Shown here: positions 21,390 to 36,300 of the stretch, piece after piece | How positions within the stretch are numbered: the first letter of the stretch is position 1 | Layout: every line of letters begins with the position of its first letter | From: Micrasema longulum | Lineage: Eukaryota; Arthropoda; Insecta; Trichoptera; Brachycentridae | NCBI GenBank assembly: GCA_022494885.1 | Contig: JAGVSM010002739.1 | Coordinates: 310,001 to 374,000, forward strand | DNA length: 64,000 nucleotides | Reading direction: 5' to 3' | The notes under the pieces: model-generated | What the model was told of the DNA's origin: nothing | Database searches by the model: none | What the model saw: only the letters and a program-made list of their open reading frames with translations | Position numbers and translations under genes: made by a program

Positions 21390-24300
21390 CTGTAAAAATA
21401 TTATTTCTTAATTATCTAATTAAAAACAGTAATTTAATTTATATTGTAAGATTTTATAAATTAATCCTAAATTGCTTTTTAATTTTGGAAAAAGGGAATA
21501 AACCCGCTAAGCTTCCATGAATAGTTATTATTTATGTTTTACTGAGGAACCGTAAAGCACTTGTCACAACATAACTGAGATAATAAAAATAATCAGACAT
21601 TAAAATATTCTAAAATAAGGCTCTTTGCAGACAATTCCTTACTATATATATATATAGGGAAAAAATTATAAAACAATAATGGACAAATCGAATCATAACC
21701 CTAATATTATATCTCTATGGCTAAATAATAATAAATTAAAATGAAATATAAACAAAGTAGATTATGCATAAACAATATTAGATAATGAAAAACTGAATGA
21801 ACTTAGCGAAATGAAATATTTGTGTGTAATGATGGATTCTTAACTTACATTTCATCAAAATACTAGGATGATAACAAAAAAGATTGTAAAAAAAATCAAT
21901 TTTGGGAAGAATCACAAGATTTGTTGATAAGGATTTATGCTAAATTAATTATTACATAATTATTGAATCGCACATTAATTTCTGTAGCAGCATATTATTT
22001 ATATCAAACCAAGAAAAATTCAACAAACCAACCGTACTATCAAACAAAGCATTAAGAATCATTTTGAAAAAAATCCGATTCACAAGTGTGTATTCGATGT
22101 TAAATTAATTAATGGTGCCAACATATAAGTAAATGATATTTTACAATTCAATCTTTTTGTGTATAATTTATTTTTTTAAACACAGAATTATTGTTTTTTT
22201 TTTATTAAAACCAACATGAATATTTTCACAATACCAGAGAAAATGTAAAAATCAGACTCACTTTCAGAAAAAATGCGAAGTCACAAAATTCAATTTATAA
22301 TAATTAATTATTAATTAATATAATTGAAATGCGAAATAACACTATCACGGAAGAAAAAACACACTATTCAAACAGAAGGTTAAGAGAAAAATGTGTTAAA
22401 TAACTTATACATAAAATGAAAGTACATTGTTATTAATAAAGCACACATAGGAATATGTTTATGTGTGCCCTATTTCAAGATTCAAAGTAAATAAAAAATA
22501 ATCTTTAGGCTAAAAAACCGATAAGCTTTAAAATAATTTTAAAAACATCCTTAATTAAGATCATTACAAATAATTCTACATACTGTAACGAATTAATTCA
22601 TAAGGGTACTGTATGTTAATTAGCCCCGTTATTTGCCATGCGCTTGCAATGTTGCCAGAACTGCTTTTTCCGAGCTAAGGTTGAACAACCTAACGTCACA
22701 ATTCCCTTTTCTTTCAACATTTGTTGACGACGGAGTTAAAAACTTCCACATGTGATTTCCGAATATTTAACGGAACGTGGCCAACTCGAATCAAGAAATG
22801 TAGTTCCGAATCAACCCTGGGGCGCCAAACTTGACGTAAGTCCTCGTTATTTTATTTTTTGCCATCGCGGGAGCTCCAAGATCGATTTTTTTAAAAACAT
22901 TTTATGTAATTTATATTCAAACAGGCCTCTCTCGACCACGTGATAACCTAACCTCAACAAGGCCTCTTCCAAACGTCTCCATTCCTTCCTATCACCCGCT
23001 TTTATCATCCACGTTTTACCGGCGATAGAAACAATGTCGTCGCCCCATCTTTTCTGTGGCCTTCCACACTTCTTTTGTTTGCCCATGGTCTCCATTTATT
23101 ATTCTGGGTGTCCACCTGCCATCATTTTGTCTCGTCAAGTGTCCTGCCCAATGTCATTTTAATTTCGCTGCACGATCCATGATATCCACGACTCCGGTTC
23201 GGTGCTTTATTTCTTCGTTTCTTACTCTGTCTCTTAGACATACACCGAGCATCTGTCTTTCCACGGATCGTGGCGTGTATTTTAATTTCTGGCGGCTTTT
23301 TTGTGTTACAGACATGGTTTCTAATCCGTATGTTGTCACCGGCAATATGAACGATTCATATACTTGTATTTTTAAGCATATAGGGACTTCTTTATTTTTA
23401 AAAAAATATTTTAGTTTGGCGAAAGCAGCCCAACTTAGCCCTATTCTTCTTGGTTAAAAAAACTGTTCTCGTGCCGCGAAAATGGTTCAGAATAGCACCC
23501 TTCGGATTTCTTGGGGAGAGATTTCTGTTATAGTCCGCTAGAAGACAAATCTTCAATTGTCCGGGATCAATTTGGTATTTTTGGGTTATTTTATAGAAGG
23601 TGCGCCTTTAAATGGTTGATACTTGCTCAGCTAGTAATCTATACCATGTAGGTAATATTATAAGCATCTACGTGCGTAGGAAAGGCTAGTAATTATGTGT
23701 TACAATGCATTATTATCACACCTTCATACTGAAACTAATAAAAACATAACATCGAAAATATTAGAAAATAAATAAATAAAATATTTTTTTAAAAAGAAAT
23801 ATCTGCGTTCTTATGATTTACCCAAATATTTAATTTTGAGGGCCATTTTCAACGATTTGTAAATAACTCACTATTAGAAAATGGGAATCAAGTTGAGGTA
23901 GAGTGGGATTCGAACCACGGACCTTCGGTCCGTGAGTCCGATACACTAGCCACAGGTCCACAACCCGATTATATGACAACTCAATATAATATTGTACCAA
24001 GAGCTATAACACGGCACCAAATACTTCTACTAGTATTACTTGTTGCAAGGATGAAGTACTATCATTCACCTACGAGACACCCATACAGTATAATGTGATT
24101 CAGTACATCTATAAAAGGAGATCTGAAGTATCAGGATTTTGAAATGTTTAAATGGTTTTCAGAGGAGAAACATCGCACAAATGGAAATGGTGTAATTAAT
24201 AAATACCTCTAATGTAATTAAACGTTAAACATGATTTTGGTAAGTAATTAGTGTCACATTTCAAAGAAAACAATGTTGGGTAAACTGTTGAATATATTTC

Positions 24301-27300
24301 TACACATTAGAAAAAAAAACAAACATACTGACTAGTAAGATAAATTTTTGAAAAAGTACTCGTATGAGTATTTAACCTTGTTTCGTGAGATATTTAGAAT
24401 GTTAAAACCTATCGCGAGATAATGAAGACTTTCAATAAAAACTAGTGACCGACTGAAACAAGTTTTTCAGTCGAAACCGAAACCGTTTTAGCCGAAACAA
24501 AAACCTATTAAAATAAGTTGAAAAACACTTTAAAATGACCAAAATTAATATGGTTTAACTTTATGAGTTCATTAAACTAGGTGCTAAATACGAGTAATAT
24601 ATACACAATTAGATAAAAGGCATAAATTTAATGAGTTAATTAGTTTTTTTAGCGCTTTTGGTTCGTTGTTTATATAACTCATAATGTAACAGTTCTTCAA
24701 TGTACAGTATAGGAAATTTAAATTATAAACTATAAAAGAATTACAAAAACAAAAATACGATAGATCTTAGAACTACCAATTATAGTAAAAAAATCAGTCT
24801 AATTAAATTTTTTATGCTGTGTTAGACTACCAATACTCACCGGCCGAAAGCCGAAACAAACTAAAGGTCACAGGTCACAGGTCACGCGGCCGAGTCACGA
24901 TCTATAGAAGCTCTTGAGTACAATCGGACGTAATCTGACACATCCCGACCGTAGGTTTCGGCTGAGCCGAAGTTTCGGGAAATTTTAGACCGAAACTGAA
25001 ATCGCGACTGAAACTAGTTTTATTGGCTGAAACTTGCCGAAACCGAAACTTTGGTCGGTTACTATTCAAAACCCTTTTTTCCTATTCAGTGGTCAAAACA
25101 ATTTTCACGTATGTTGAAAAGTTGGGGGCACGTTTAAAAGTACCCCCAGAAGATGAAAAAGCGATCAATGGGACTTAAAACTAGGGGAAGGGTTAGAGAA
25201 TAAGATGTTTATCACTAAAAGTCAGCATAATACTCTATGCTTAAATTGGTAATAAATTTACAGTTGCTTTCGTATGTTACATAGTTATGAATCATATTAC
25301 CTACTGGTAAAATTTCATACAAATTTAATTTTCGTATGAAAAATTCGGGTATACTAAATTCGACAAAGTTCCGTGTATATTTCGATCGTAACACGGAATC
25401 AACTCGATCAATAATATTTTTATTCAAAAGTACCTTCACTTTTTGGTGTATCAGCCTTAATAATCGGAGGGGCAGTATTTCCATATAATTCCAGGTTGAG
25501 ACTATAGTAGTGCTCTGAGCGGCTGCAGTCCACTTCATCCACTCTTTCGCAGACTCTGGTTTCCTGTAATCGATAAACATATGTTTATATAAATATATTA
25601 CAACAGGGGGAAAACATTTGCAAAAAATATTCGTTTTATAAAATTTCTTAAAAAGTACGAAAAAAAACCAATAAATACTGTTTTAATTGTAACCCATTCA
25701 AATGCCCGGAAAGTGGGATTTAAAATGGTAAATTAAAAAAAAAATATATTGCATTTGAAACATCAAAAAAAAAAGCTTTTTAAATATTTTTCTTTATAAA
25801 TCATATAACACAAAGTATTTTACAAGTAAAATACGCTGAATTACATTCCCAGGAGTTACAACAACTCAATTCGGGACATAAATAATATTAGCATTTAGAA
25901 AATAACACATATTGAGAACAACAAAGAAACAAAGCAAGTTTAGCACCTTTATAACTAAATATACAACAAGATTTACGCATAAAATCTTTTCTTACACAAG
26001 CAGAATAAATATGTATATAAAAACGCTTTTAAGAATAAAAAAAAGAAAAAAAGTAGTGAATCTACTAAGGGGGATAAGGTCATTAACATCACATGCCATG
26101 CAGATGATGCTGCCATAGTGATGATGAGAACATATCCATCTCAGTTAGTAAACATCTGGATGCCTAAGAAATGTCGTATACAATGAACACATGATTATTG
26201 GAAACATAATTCGGATATACAAAACGCGTGTCAGACCAAATCATGGTGTATACAACAGAGGCGAGGATAGACAGAGAAGAAAATAAAAAATACGAAAAAC
26301 CAAGTAGAAAAACTAAATAGAAAAACTAAATATTTGACGAGTTAGGAGCACGCCAGAGTACATACGCAATCAAATATGATTGCGTATGTATGCGTATGCT
26401 TTATTTTCAATGTTTTGAAAATGTTGGTAGACGGGCTGGATTTCACTCTCTAGTTATTAAGATCTAAATTTAAAATAAAAATTTTAAAATGGAATATGGA
26501 AGTCTGCTCATTTACAGTAATGATGCAACGGAAGTGTCATAACGGAAGCAGAAATGGAAACATTTGTAAAAAGTCAATTTTAGTGGAAACAGAAACGGAA
26601 ACGGATGCAGAGGTGAAAGCATAAATACTATGAAAAAAAAAGTTCATTTTTTTACAAATGCAATTTTTAAAGAAATTAATATTCGAAATTAAGTAGTGGT
26701 AAGTTTTATTGAATGAAAAGTAGTTTGGCGTCTTTTACATCTAACAATCTGTTACGGCGTTCTTCATATATAAGACCATCTCCGGTGAATAATTGCTCAC
26801 TGGCGACGCTGCTGAGAAGAGCTGATCAATATTGGCGCACTAATGGCAAAAGATAAGTTTATTTGAATGAATTTAATTTCCACCACATAAGGTGATTCTC
26901 ATCTAAAAGCAATCGTTTTTCTTTTTTGTACTCCTGAAGTTGTCTCCAAAAATATAATGTCATTCTCGTTATTTAAAATCGAATCTTGCTGGTCTTCATT
27001 CATACTTAACATGAATTCTAACATTAGGAGTGATGAATTCATCTTTTATGATGACGTAGGTTTAACTTCATTCTCAATTTGAGTTCGGCACATGGTTTAC
27101 ATCTGGCTGTTAGATCGACAATTTCAACGAAATAGTTCCAAATAGGACTTGTTTTTGGTTTCACAATTGAACGTAGTTATGTAGAAATCAGCCAGCTATA
27201 GGAAAGTGAAACTGAGATAATAGCACATTTGTGAAAAGAGTGAATAATCTGATCTAAACAACAGTTGGAATGTTTTTGACTTTAATTAATGATAAACGAT

Positions 27301-30300
27301 AATACACTAGTTTTTTTTTTACATTACAAACAAGAATTTAATTATGGATTTGACCAGTTTTAGTGATTTTCAAAGTGGGATGTTTTCTGAATTTTGTGAT
27401 TGTCACCATTTTCAGAAGGTGATTAATACAGTTTTTTTGTATAAAAGCGGTCTGGGTGTTTTTAGCAGAACATAGAATTGACCTTACTGCATCCGATAAT
27501 ATCAATATCTCATTTTTTCAAAATTTTGGACTGGCTGCATTCTGCATATGCACTATGTTCAATTGCACATACGTTACACACACGACACAAATTAATAACT
27601 GAAACAAACAGAAACAGAAAATATTACGAGCTTAAACTCACGTCATAGCGTATAAACAAATGCATTGCGACAAGTGCCGAAAGCACGCGCCCGGATCGCT
27701 TGTGGTTGGCTGGAACGCCGTGAACACTCCTCCCGCGCGTAAAGTTCCGTTCAAATTTCCGTTATAAAAGTTGCGGAAACAGAAACAAAAAAACGGATGT
27801 CAAAAAATGTGCAGAACTTCCACAGTTGCGGAAGCAGAAGCAGAGGTCTGTTGCATAACTAATTTACAGGGCTTGTGACCTTATCATTTGCTGGTTTAAC
27901 TGGCACAAGGTGTAACTTTCACCATTCTGTCTATGTTTCCTCAATTCTTTCATCTGTTGACTTTTGTGAAGTAAAGGAGCTGAAATCTTTATCATGGAGG
28001 TGGAATTCATCCGGCTGAACCATTTCACCTACTAGACAACGACTGATAACAATTTTTCCATTTTTATACTTAAACTTAATTAACAATGTTTTGAGTATAT
28101 CCAAATGTTTGTAGACCGGCTGAATTCTAATGAAATCCAGCTTGTCTAAAAACATTTTAGCTCATACAAATTTGGGGTTTATGTTTTCTGTAGCAGAATT
28201 TTTTTGTGAAACTTTTTTGTGAAGCTTCTAGCTTTAGTATTGGAGCTTGTTTTATCTCTTTTTTGCCACAAATTTTTATTTTATTTTCGTTTAAACATAA
28301 GCTATTGTTCTTACCTGATCAAACACGGTGCCATTGAGGCATAGGAACTTGATGTCCATAGGCTCTTCCAGCTGTCCTATAGTACACACGTGGAACATTT
28401 GGCAGTCAGTCTCCAAGTCGGCGTAGTATCCTCCGATGACCTTCCCCGCGCACGAGAAGTTGGTGTCAGGAAGGTTGTCGAAATCCAGATACTGTAAGTA
28501 CACAATATATTACCAATAAAATTAATAATATATCCTGACGTTTGGGCGACCATAAAGTACGAGTTGAGTACGTTCGAATGTTTAATGGTCTATATTAATG
28601 TGTTAGTACCCATCGGTTAACCGAATAAACATGCTATTTTTGTTTGTGTGAATACTCAAACTATAATATTTTATTTGAAAACTTTTACGAACACATAAAC
28701 AAAGGCCATTAAAGATTTTATGCACTTACCTACACATATTATTTGTGTCCATTATTTTGCACTGAAGTGTTATTTTGAAAAAAGTCAGTAATTTGGACCA
28801 CGAAAACTGAACTGGCCAAAATGAGATTTTCCTGAATATTTCGATTTATTTTTGCGAAATATTAACATTTTCTCATGCACTATCGAAATAAATTTATTTA
28901 TACAAATTCGTTCCATACTTTGTTGTTCATAGTAAAGTTTATATTTTTGTTACAACAAAAATAAAAATAAATCAAAAGATTTAATTTATTCACTATGTTC
29001 ATACTTATTTTCGATTTTGAATACGATATGGCAATAATGAATGGTAACGTAGAACGAGGATGACTAAAAAAGTTCTGGAATAATCAGAATAATAAAAATC
29101 TCTATTCTGGCGATGTCAAAAGCAGACACAACAGAAGGGCATGTTTGAAAAGATTTATGAAAGTGTAAAAAGCTAGGAATGTATGTCAGGATAAATGTGT
29201 GTGGCTGTCTATCCTCCCTGCCTACCCATACGGGTAAATGGTGTAATGGTAGTAGTAGAATAGACATAATTTTGCGTACCTGTTACTTGTACAAGCCGAC
29301 AATTAAAAAAAAAATTAAAAGTGGATTTCGTCATCATCATTCCATTTCCGCCCCTAATGGTGCATAGGGCGCTGCATTGAAAGACCAAAAGAACAGTATC
29401 TTGATCAATTTTGTTACATGAAGGTAAGATGATCAGTCTTACGCTTCAGGTGCCAGTCCAGGGACTGTAAAATATTATAGTGTAAAAACATATATTTGAA
29501 TTAATACTTCATGTTAACCATGTAGGGTATCGAACCCGAGACCTCTTGCATGCTAAGCAAACGCGCTGACCACTGCACCACGAGACCGACAAAAGTGGTT
29601 TTACGTGATGAAAATCAACACTTCGTGAATCCAATTTGGGAGTCAGCACATCCCTAGATAGAACTGCCGGGCGACAGTTCTTAGGAAAATCGTGCTGCAG
29701 AGTCGAAGACAGTCCTTAAGAGGATATGCGGTGCCAAAGAAATTTGATGAATGGGTATTTGAACATAGTTTTTCTGTCACTCTCTCGTAGATGTATACCC
29801 GAAATTTTGTGAAAAGAAAGATGCATGGCAAACAGATTACGCATAACTAAAATCAAATCAAAGTTTCGTTGTACCGTTTTCCAGACACCAAACTGAACCG
29901 ATTTTTTTTGATTTTTAAGAAAGAGTATATAATGACATTTTTTGTCTACTTTTTTAGTTTTTAAAAATGATTTCTCATGTTAGTATACCATTCCCGAAGA
30001 CAGCAGATTAAACTAGGCGCATTTAAAGGTTTTTGGATAGTCCTGCTCCCATAAGAAACAATTGACCAAAAAAGTAAAACAACGAAGACACGACAATGGT
30101 AAATATCTATAATCCAGGGAGAAAATACGGCGGGGTGGAAGTTGTTGAGTTGAACACTTCGAATTCCGCTTGATGAGGTCAACCTTGCCTATCCTTACTA
30201 CTAGCTCCTGAGCCACAGAAGACCGTTGACAACTATTTAACGAAGAAACCCGGGAAGGCTGGATTGTCCTGGGAAGTAAAAAAAGAGCTGGGGCAGGACA

Positions 30301-33300
30301 CGATTAAATAGGGACAACCTGTGAGGTCAAGTAACATGGAACATCTCGTATTGCTGTTAAATTACAATATAATAATATATACCAATGAATAAGACATAAA
30401 TATACTCACCCCGGGTTCTGCCGTCCAAGAGGGATGAACATTATTTTGGAAGATGAATAAGAGTAACCACAGCCACACTAAAAAAAAAAAAGTTTTTTAA
30501 CCAATCAAATTTTTATAAGAATTAAATATATTTATTTATTCATTCAAAATTACACTAGTTTAAATATAAATTAACTTATTAAGGCTTTTAAGGCTATGCC
30601 CGTGTCAAGCTATAATAATTAACAATAAAAATACATAGTAAAATTAATTAGATTAAATTATAATGACATGTGATGAAATATAATAACAATCTAGAAAAAA
30701 AGGTTTAAGTATTAAATTATACAAATTAAGATTCACACATAATCAAAGATGCAAAATAATGGTATCATTAAAATCAACAAAATAATAGTAAAATAAAGTA
30801 GTGTTAAAAAAAAAGAATTATTGAAATCAACAGAAAGAGAATGTATGTATCAAAACATAATTAAAATGATAATTGAGATATGTTTTCTAGAAACTCATTT
30901 AATACTATAGTAAGAAATAAGAGTAATAAATAATATGCCAAATAATAGTAGGTACTAAATTAAATAATACAAAAATGCACAATGAAAAAATATCAAGATA
31001 TATAAAAAGCAAATAAAAGTATACCTCTTATAATAAAAGTATACCTCGTATACTTTTATTTGCCATATACATATAAATAAAATACCTTAATACATGTAAA
31101 AAAAAAACAAAAAAAGTAAGTATACGGATTAATCAATATTAGGCAGAATAGTATAAAGTAATAAGGTAAACGAAACAGTCTTATTATACATATCTACATT
31201 CTGCATATATATAATGTATGTATTGTATAATATTTATTTTATTATGTTAATGTCCACATTAGGTATTTGAAACTGACCCCATCTAGAAATCACGGTGTGC
31301 GTTTCGTAAATAAAAAAACATATTATAAAACATAAAAACATATAAGTATATCATTATAGTACGTAAATGTTTTGTGGTTGACTGATCGTTGCAGATCATC
31401 ATTCAAGTGCGAATGCAATTGTATGCACGCGTAAAACAGAACTTATAAGGAATGCATTCTAATGGTCCGTAATGGTAATATGAGCTCGACGAAATATTAC
31501 AGAAACGTTAAAAGGAAATCCGGTTCTAACAGTAGACAGTGGAATGTCACCTGAGTTCCAACTGTGGGACGCGTTTCCAGGTAACCTCATAGGTAGGGTC
31601 GCCATGATTTAGAGCCGGTGGCATAAAATGAAATACAAAAAAAAATCATTACATCACTAACTTTTTTGTGAAAATTGACAGAATGGGCTGCATGCAGAAA
31701 TTAAAATAAACCAATCTACTTGGCCCATTTTTACAAATAAAAAAAACATTTAATTTTTAACTCTTTCCCCCTGTTTTCAGTTTAACTGCTTTATTGATTA
31801 GAATCGGCCTTTTATCACAATGTAAATAGGCCGATTATTCCAACAAAAGTACAAATATAACTTTGAGGTTTAAATCGACGGAATACAGTGTAAAGATGAC
31901 GTATCGAAGTCAATTTTATATAAAACAAGCTGAACCCGGCAATGCTTTGCAATTGCTAGATTTGAGTGAATATATAATTTGATATATGATTTAATATGAA
32001 TTTATACTCGTATATGTATATATTCATATTAAATTAACACAATCGAAAGTTTGATATCAATTATTATTTAGTAAAAATTAGAGTTATTTACAACTTGTTA
32101 AAAATAGCCCTCAAAATAAAATATTTGGGGAAATCATAAGAACGTAAATATTTATTTAAAAAAAAAAAATGTTCATGTAAATAATAATTCTAGTGTTTCA
32201 GATTAAATAAATTATGAGGATATGCGGTGACAGGGAGTTATGATAAATAGGTATTTGAACATTGTTTTCCTGCTACTGTGTTGAATATGCCACCCCTATG
32301 CTAAGCGAATAAGACAACTGCATTTCTGATATTTTGATGCCTAACTAAAATAGACAAAACCGACGTTTCGTAGTCCCGTTTTCCGCACCTCAAAACTGAA
32401 CCGATTTTATTATTTTTTTAGACAGATTATCAGAATACAATTTTTTGTAAGTCTAACGTTTTTCAAAAATAGTTATATTTGTATTTCATGCGCCCGAAGA
32501 CAGCGGATAAAACTGTGCTTTTTTAAGGGTTTTTGAATAGTTCTAGTTTCCATAATAAACCATTTTTTAAGAAACAAAACAGTTTGGACACGCCAATGGT
32601 AAATGTTTATAGTGTGGTAAAAAAAACACTCTTCTAGTGCCAACAGGTTTGGTGTTCTTAAATAAAACCGTCGACCTATTAATACACATAGACGCACCGG
32701 GAACCCTCTAAAATTATGACACTTAACTCAATTTTAAACGCTCAGTCCTGCCCTACGCGTATTTAGTCGTTCTTAAACCGCCAGCCAGGTTTTGAAGTTA
32801 ACTTGACATTTAATTTGAAACCGAAATGCTTAGTTGTGTCGTGAAAGCGTGTTAGAACCGTTCATTTAATCATAAAATTATTAGTGTTATTTTCATTTGT
32901 AAGTAGGTACTTGATTATGATTTAATTCTAAGACTTTAAATAATTAATTTTCAAATACACAATTCTTTTTGCAAACGTCAAACTCTGCTCTTCTCACCAA
33001 CAGGGGTGCGCCTTATTTACGAATGTGATTTTTTTAAATATACTAAATTTCAGTTAATATTATTCTAGTATTACAAAAGTACTTTATACACGATGCTTTC
33101 AAGTAGATGAGCAACTTGTGACTGAAATCGTTTTAAAACCGATATTTCCAACTTACTCACGTTTAATAAAGTCTCAGTAACATCCCCGCACTTTCATTTA
33201 TTTTATATTTGAATTGTTAATTGCTAATAGGGTATTTAATAATTTTATACCGTTGGATTGTTCAACATTGAAAGTGACACGAATAATGGACTTATTCGCT

Positions 33301-36300
33301 TCTGGAATCGGCATTTAACCTAGTGTGCGGCGCGACAGTTTGTTTACGGTATAAAGCGTAAAGTTTGCTCGCAGTGAACCCGATAAAAAATAAAAGATTT
33401 ACTAAATCAATTCTAAAAAAGCCGCAAATACGTGTTGTCAGTAGGTACACACTTTGCAAATAATTCTCAAAGTTAGGGCTGTTTTAAAACAATTCAGGTT
33501 AAAAAGGGTTAAATTACTATTTCATAAATATATTGTATTAAACCGGTTATTGGTTTTTATGAGCAGGCTATGAGAGCGCAATTATCGGAAATTGCACGAA
33601 AATCACACAAAGGTTTAGCGAATATGCAGTTGCATGCATAATATATTCAAGACATTCATCGAACAGGTGGAAGAAACAGATTTTTCATGCATTTATACAT
33701 CTCTTTTTGTTAAAGATTTTTGTTATATTACATGTACCTAAGTACAAAATCAATATTATTTAAGAGTCTAATTGTAGTTTCGTATGAAATCACTATAAAA
33801 ACCTTTTAATTTCTATAAGCTAAATTACTTTGCTAATGTTCTTACAATCGAAAAAGAAAGACACGCTGTGGTTCCAAAACCGGTCAGTTAAAAGATACCT
33901 ATTGAATGAAAAGGTGAGTTTTTCAGAAATGTTTGCCAATTAACAAGTTCAGCTCTACAGGAAATTGGATATATTTTCTTGAAAATATATCCAATTTCCT
34001 AAAATGTAATTTATAAAAATAATTACTTTGAACGACGTCACTGGTTCATTTAGAGCAACCAGTGTCGAGAGAGTTGTGAATGATTTCCGGATTACGGCAC
34101 GTCAACGGACCAATCGGCAAAACTGTCCGAGAAGAAGCGGTAAATAACTCGAGACATCAAACGCAGAATAATTTCAGAAATACAAATCTTTAAAAAATAA
34201 GAGCACTGATAATACGATTCATAAAAAGTATTTTAATAATTCGGGTCAATTAAAAAATATTTTTTTTTTTCAAAAACCTCTGAATTTCCTCATTGTTACA
34301 AGTGATTGAAAACCAATCGAGGACGACACAAAAATATTTTTCTTATTCTTGGGCATAAGGGACCTTCCAAACGCACTCGAAAATAAATGCCTACTGTCAC
34401 CTGACGTACAATCGTATTGGACAGTGCAGAAGGAGAATCGTGCATTGGAACGACATACATAAGAATCAAATCATCCAAAATACTGATTGCGCAGCACGGA
34501 TGTCTAATTGCTGACGGTAAGGGAAATAAAAAATTACCTCAATCCTCCACTGGGACGTAAATAAAACATTGTGGACAACTACTTTAACAACAGTAGTACC
34601 TAAAGGTATCAATGGGAGATTCGAAAAGTTAAAAACCGTTCGCGGTTCTTGATGTTACTCTCGCGCTCTATTACCGATTCTGTACATCATTCAACATGAC
34701 ATGTAATAAATACATATCGAAGCATAACTTCGTTTTATTCTGTCATCTTCAGTTGGTGCAGAAACTACCCGCATCACAAAGAAAAAAATCATACTGACAT
34801 TACATTTTGGGAAACTAAAATACCTATAAAGCACATTTTCCTCGATGTTTTTTGCAAGGGCAGAGTGTGCATATTTTTGTTTGGAAATAAAAAAAATAAC
34901 TACAATATTTGAGTTTGTCCAAATGTTTGTAGACAAAAGACTGGATGTTGTAATAAAACTAACTGGTCCAATAAGTTTAAAAATTGGAAAATGGTTTTCA
35001 GGCGTTGCCTAGTAAATGAAATAATTCAGTCAGATGAATCTCTTCACAACAATAAAGGTTTCAGCTCTTTAACTTTACTAAAATAAAAAAATGGAAGAAT
35101 TTAAGAAATATGGATGTTCAAACATAGGCAAAATGGTGAATGTTGCACAGTGTGTAAAGTGGCCACTCAAACCAGCCAATGATGGGTCATAAGCCCTGTA
35201 AATGTTTAGACTTCCATATTCCCTTTTTTAAGGTGTTCTTCATCCCTGTTGTCATTTGTTGGGAAAAAAAGTTTTTTATAAGCATGGTCGTGTTATTTAT
35301 CTGCCTTTTCGTGATTATATTAAGTTCTACTACAAAGATTTAAGTCAGATTTATTTATTGAATGTTTAATACAGCGCAACTGCCAGTTACAATAAAACAT
35401 CATACATATACATAGGTATTTACAAGAACAAGTGCACAATATATCATTTAAGGTACAACAATATGTAGTCCATAAAAACTGTAATAAACAAAGACAACTA
35501 AATCACGAATTCACATTACGTTACATGGTTAGAGAGGAAGAGTCTAAAACTGGTAATCCCAGCATGGAAAAGATCCACCTCTCTCGGTAGGCTGTTCAAC
35601 AGACAAATCATCCTCCCCACAGGCATCATCAATGGTATGTTGTTCTTGTGTTCAGGAAAGACAAATGGTCTGTGTTGCCTAACTCTCAAGCAGTTGCTCG
35701 GTGCATATAATTTTATGCGTTTCAAAATGTTAGGATTATATACTAACCCGTTCAAAAGTTTAAAGGCCGTCATAAGTAAGGCAATGCTCCCTCTGACTCG
35801 CAAACTTGTGATAATAAAGTATAGTTAAAAGGAACAACGATGGGTACTGCAATGCGTAGTATCCACACTTCCTCATATCCTCATTTATGACATGTAAGAC
35901 ATTGGCCCCTGTATGATGTCATCTACCCGTCATCCGGAGTCAGCGTCTCTCCTTGCAATTTCGTTATCTAATTTGATTATCTCATTTAGTTTATTAATCC
36001 ACATATACTTTGGAATATTATTTGCCAGCCTATGTCCATTTCAACTGATGTCGGTGACTCCATTTCATCTTATTATCTCAGTGTTTGTGACACGGTTCCT
36101 TAAGCTGGTGATACCTACATACATCCCTGCATATTATATTTTGCTCATTATTTCATATTTGTACTGCAGGCTATATAATGTATGAGTACTTACTACCCAC
36201 TTTTAGTAACGTAAAAACGTAGTTGGTATATAAGTACATTAGTTACTCGTAACATTATTTATCAATGAGTGAATCACTATTTAATCCATTATGGATTACG

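Larger units (their letters stand above)
21390..25433. other. Intron of the chitin-binding gene
   Basis: About 4.0 kb. It holds the RTE-like LINE, SINE-A and hAT-like MITE listed below. 21520-22600 is very AT-rich with no feature I can name. A short 'ccctggggcgccaaacttga' near 22820 looks like an LTR/primer-site junction but is isolated. Confidence 0.6.

Noticed and set aside
25215..25580. 121-codon minus-strand frame starting 'MFIDYRKPES'
   Set aside because: It overlaps a real exon in the wrong frame. The spliced frame gives the two missing CBM14 cysteines and correct phases on both sides.
29520..29590. Intact tRNA-Ala gene
   Set aside because: A and B boxes and an AGC-like loop are visible, but the acceptor arms do not pair and a SINE body follows.
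31920..31965. Helitron 3' end ('aagctgaacccggcaatgct')
   Set aside because: The phrase is suggestive, but no hairpin plus CTRR end follows, so it was not called as an element.
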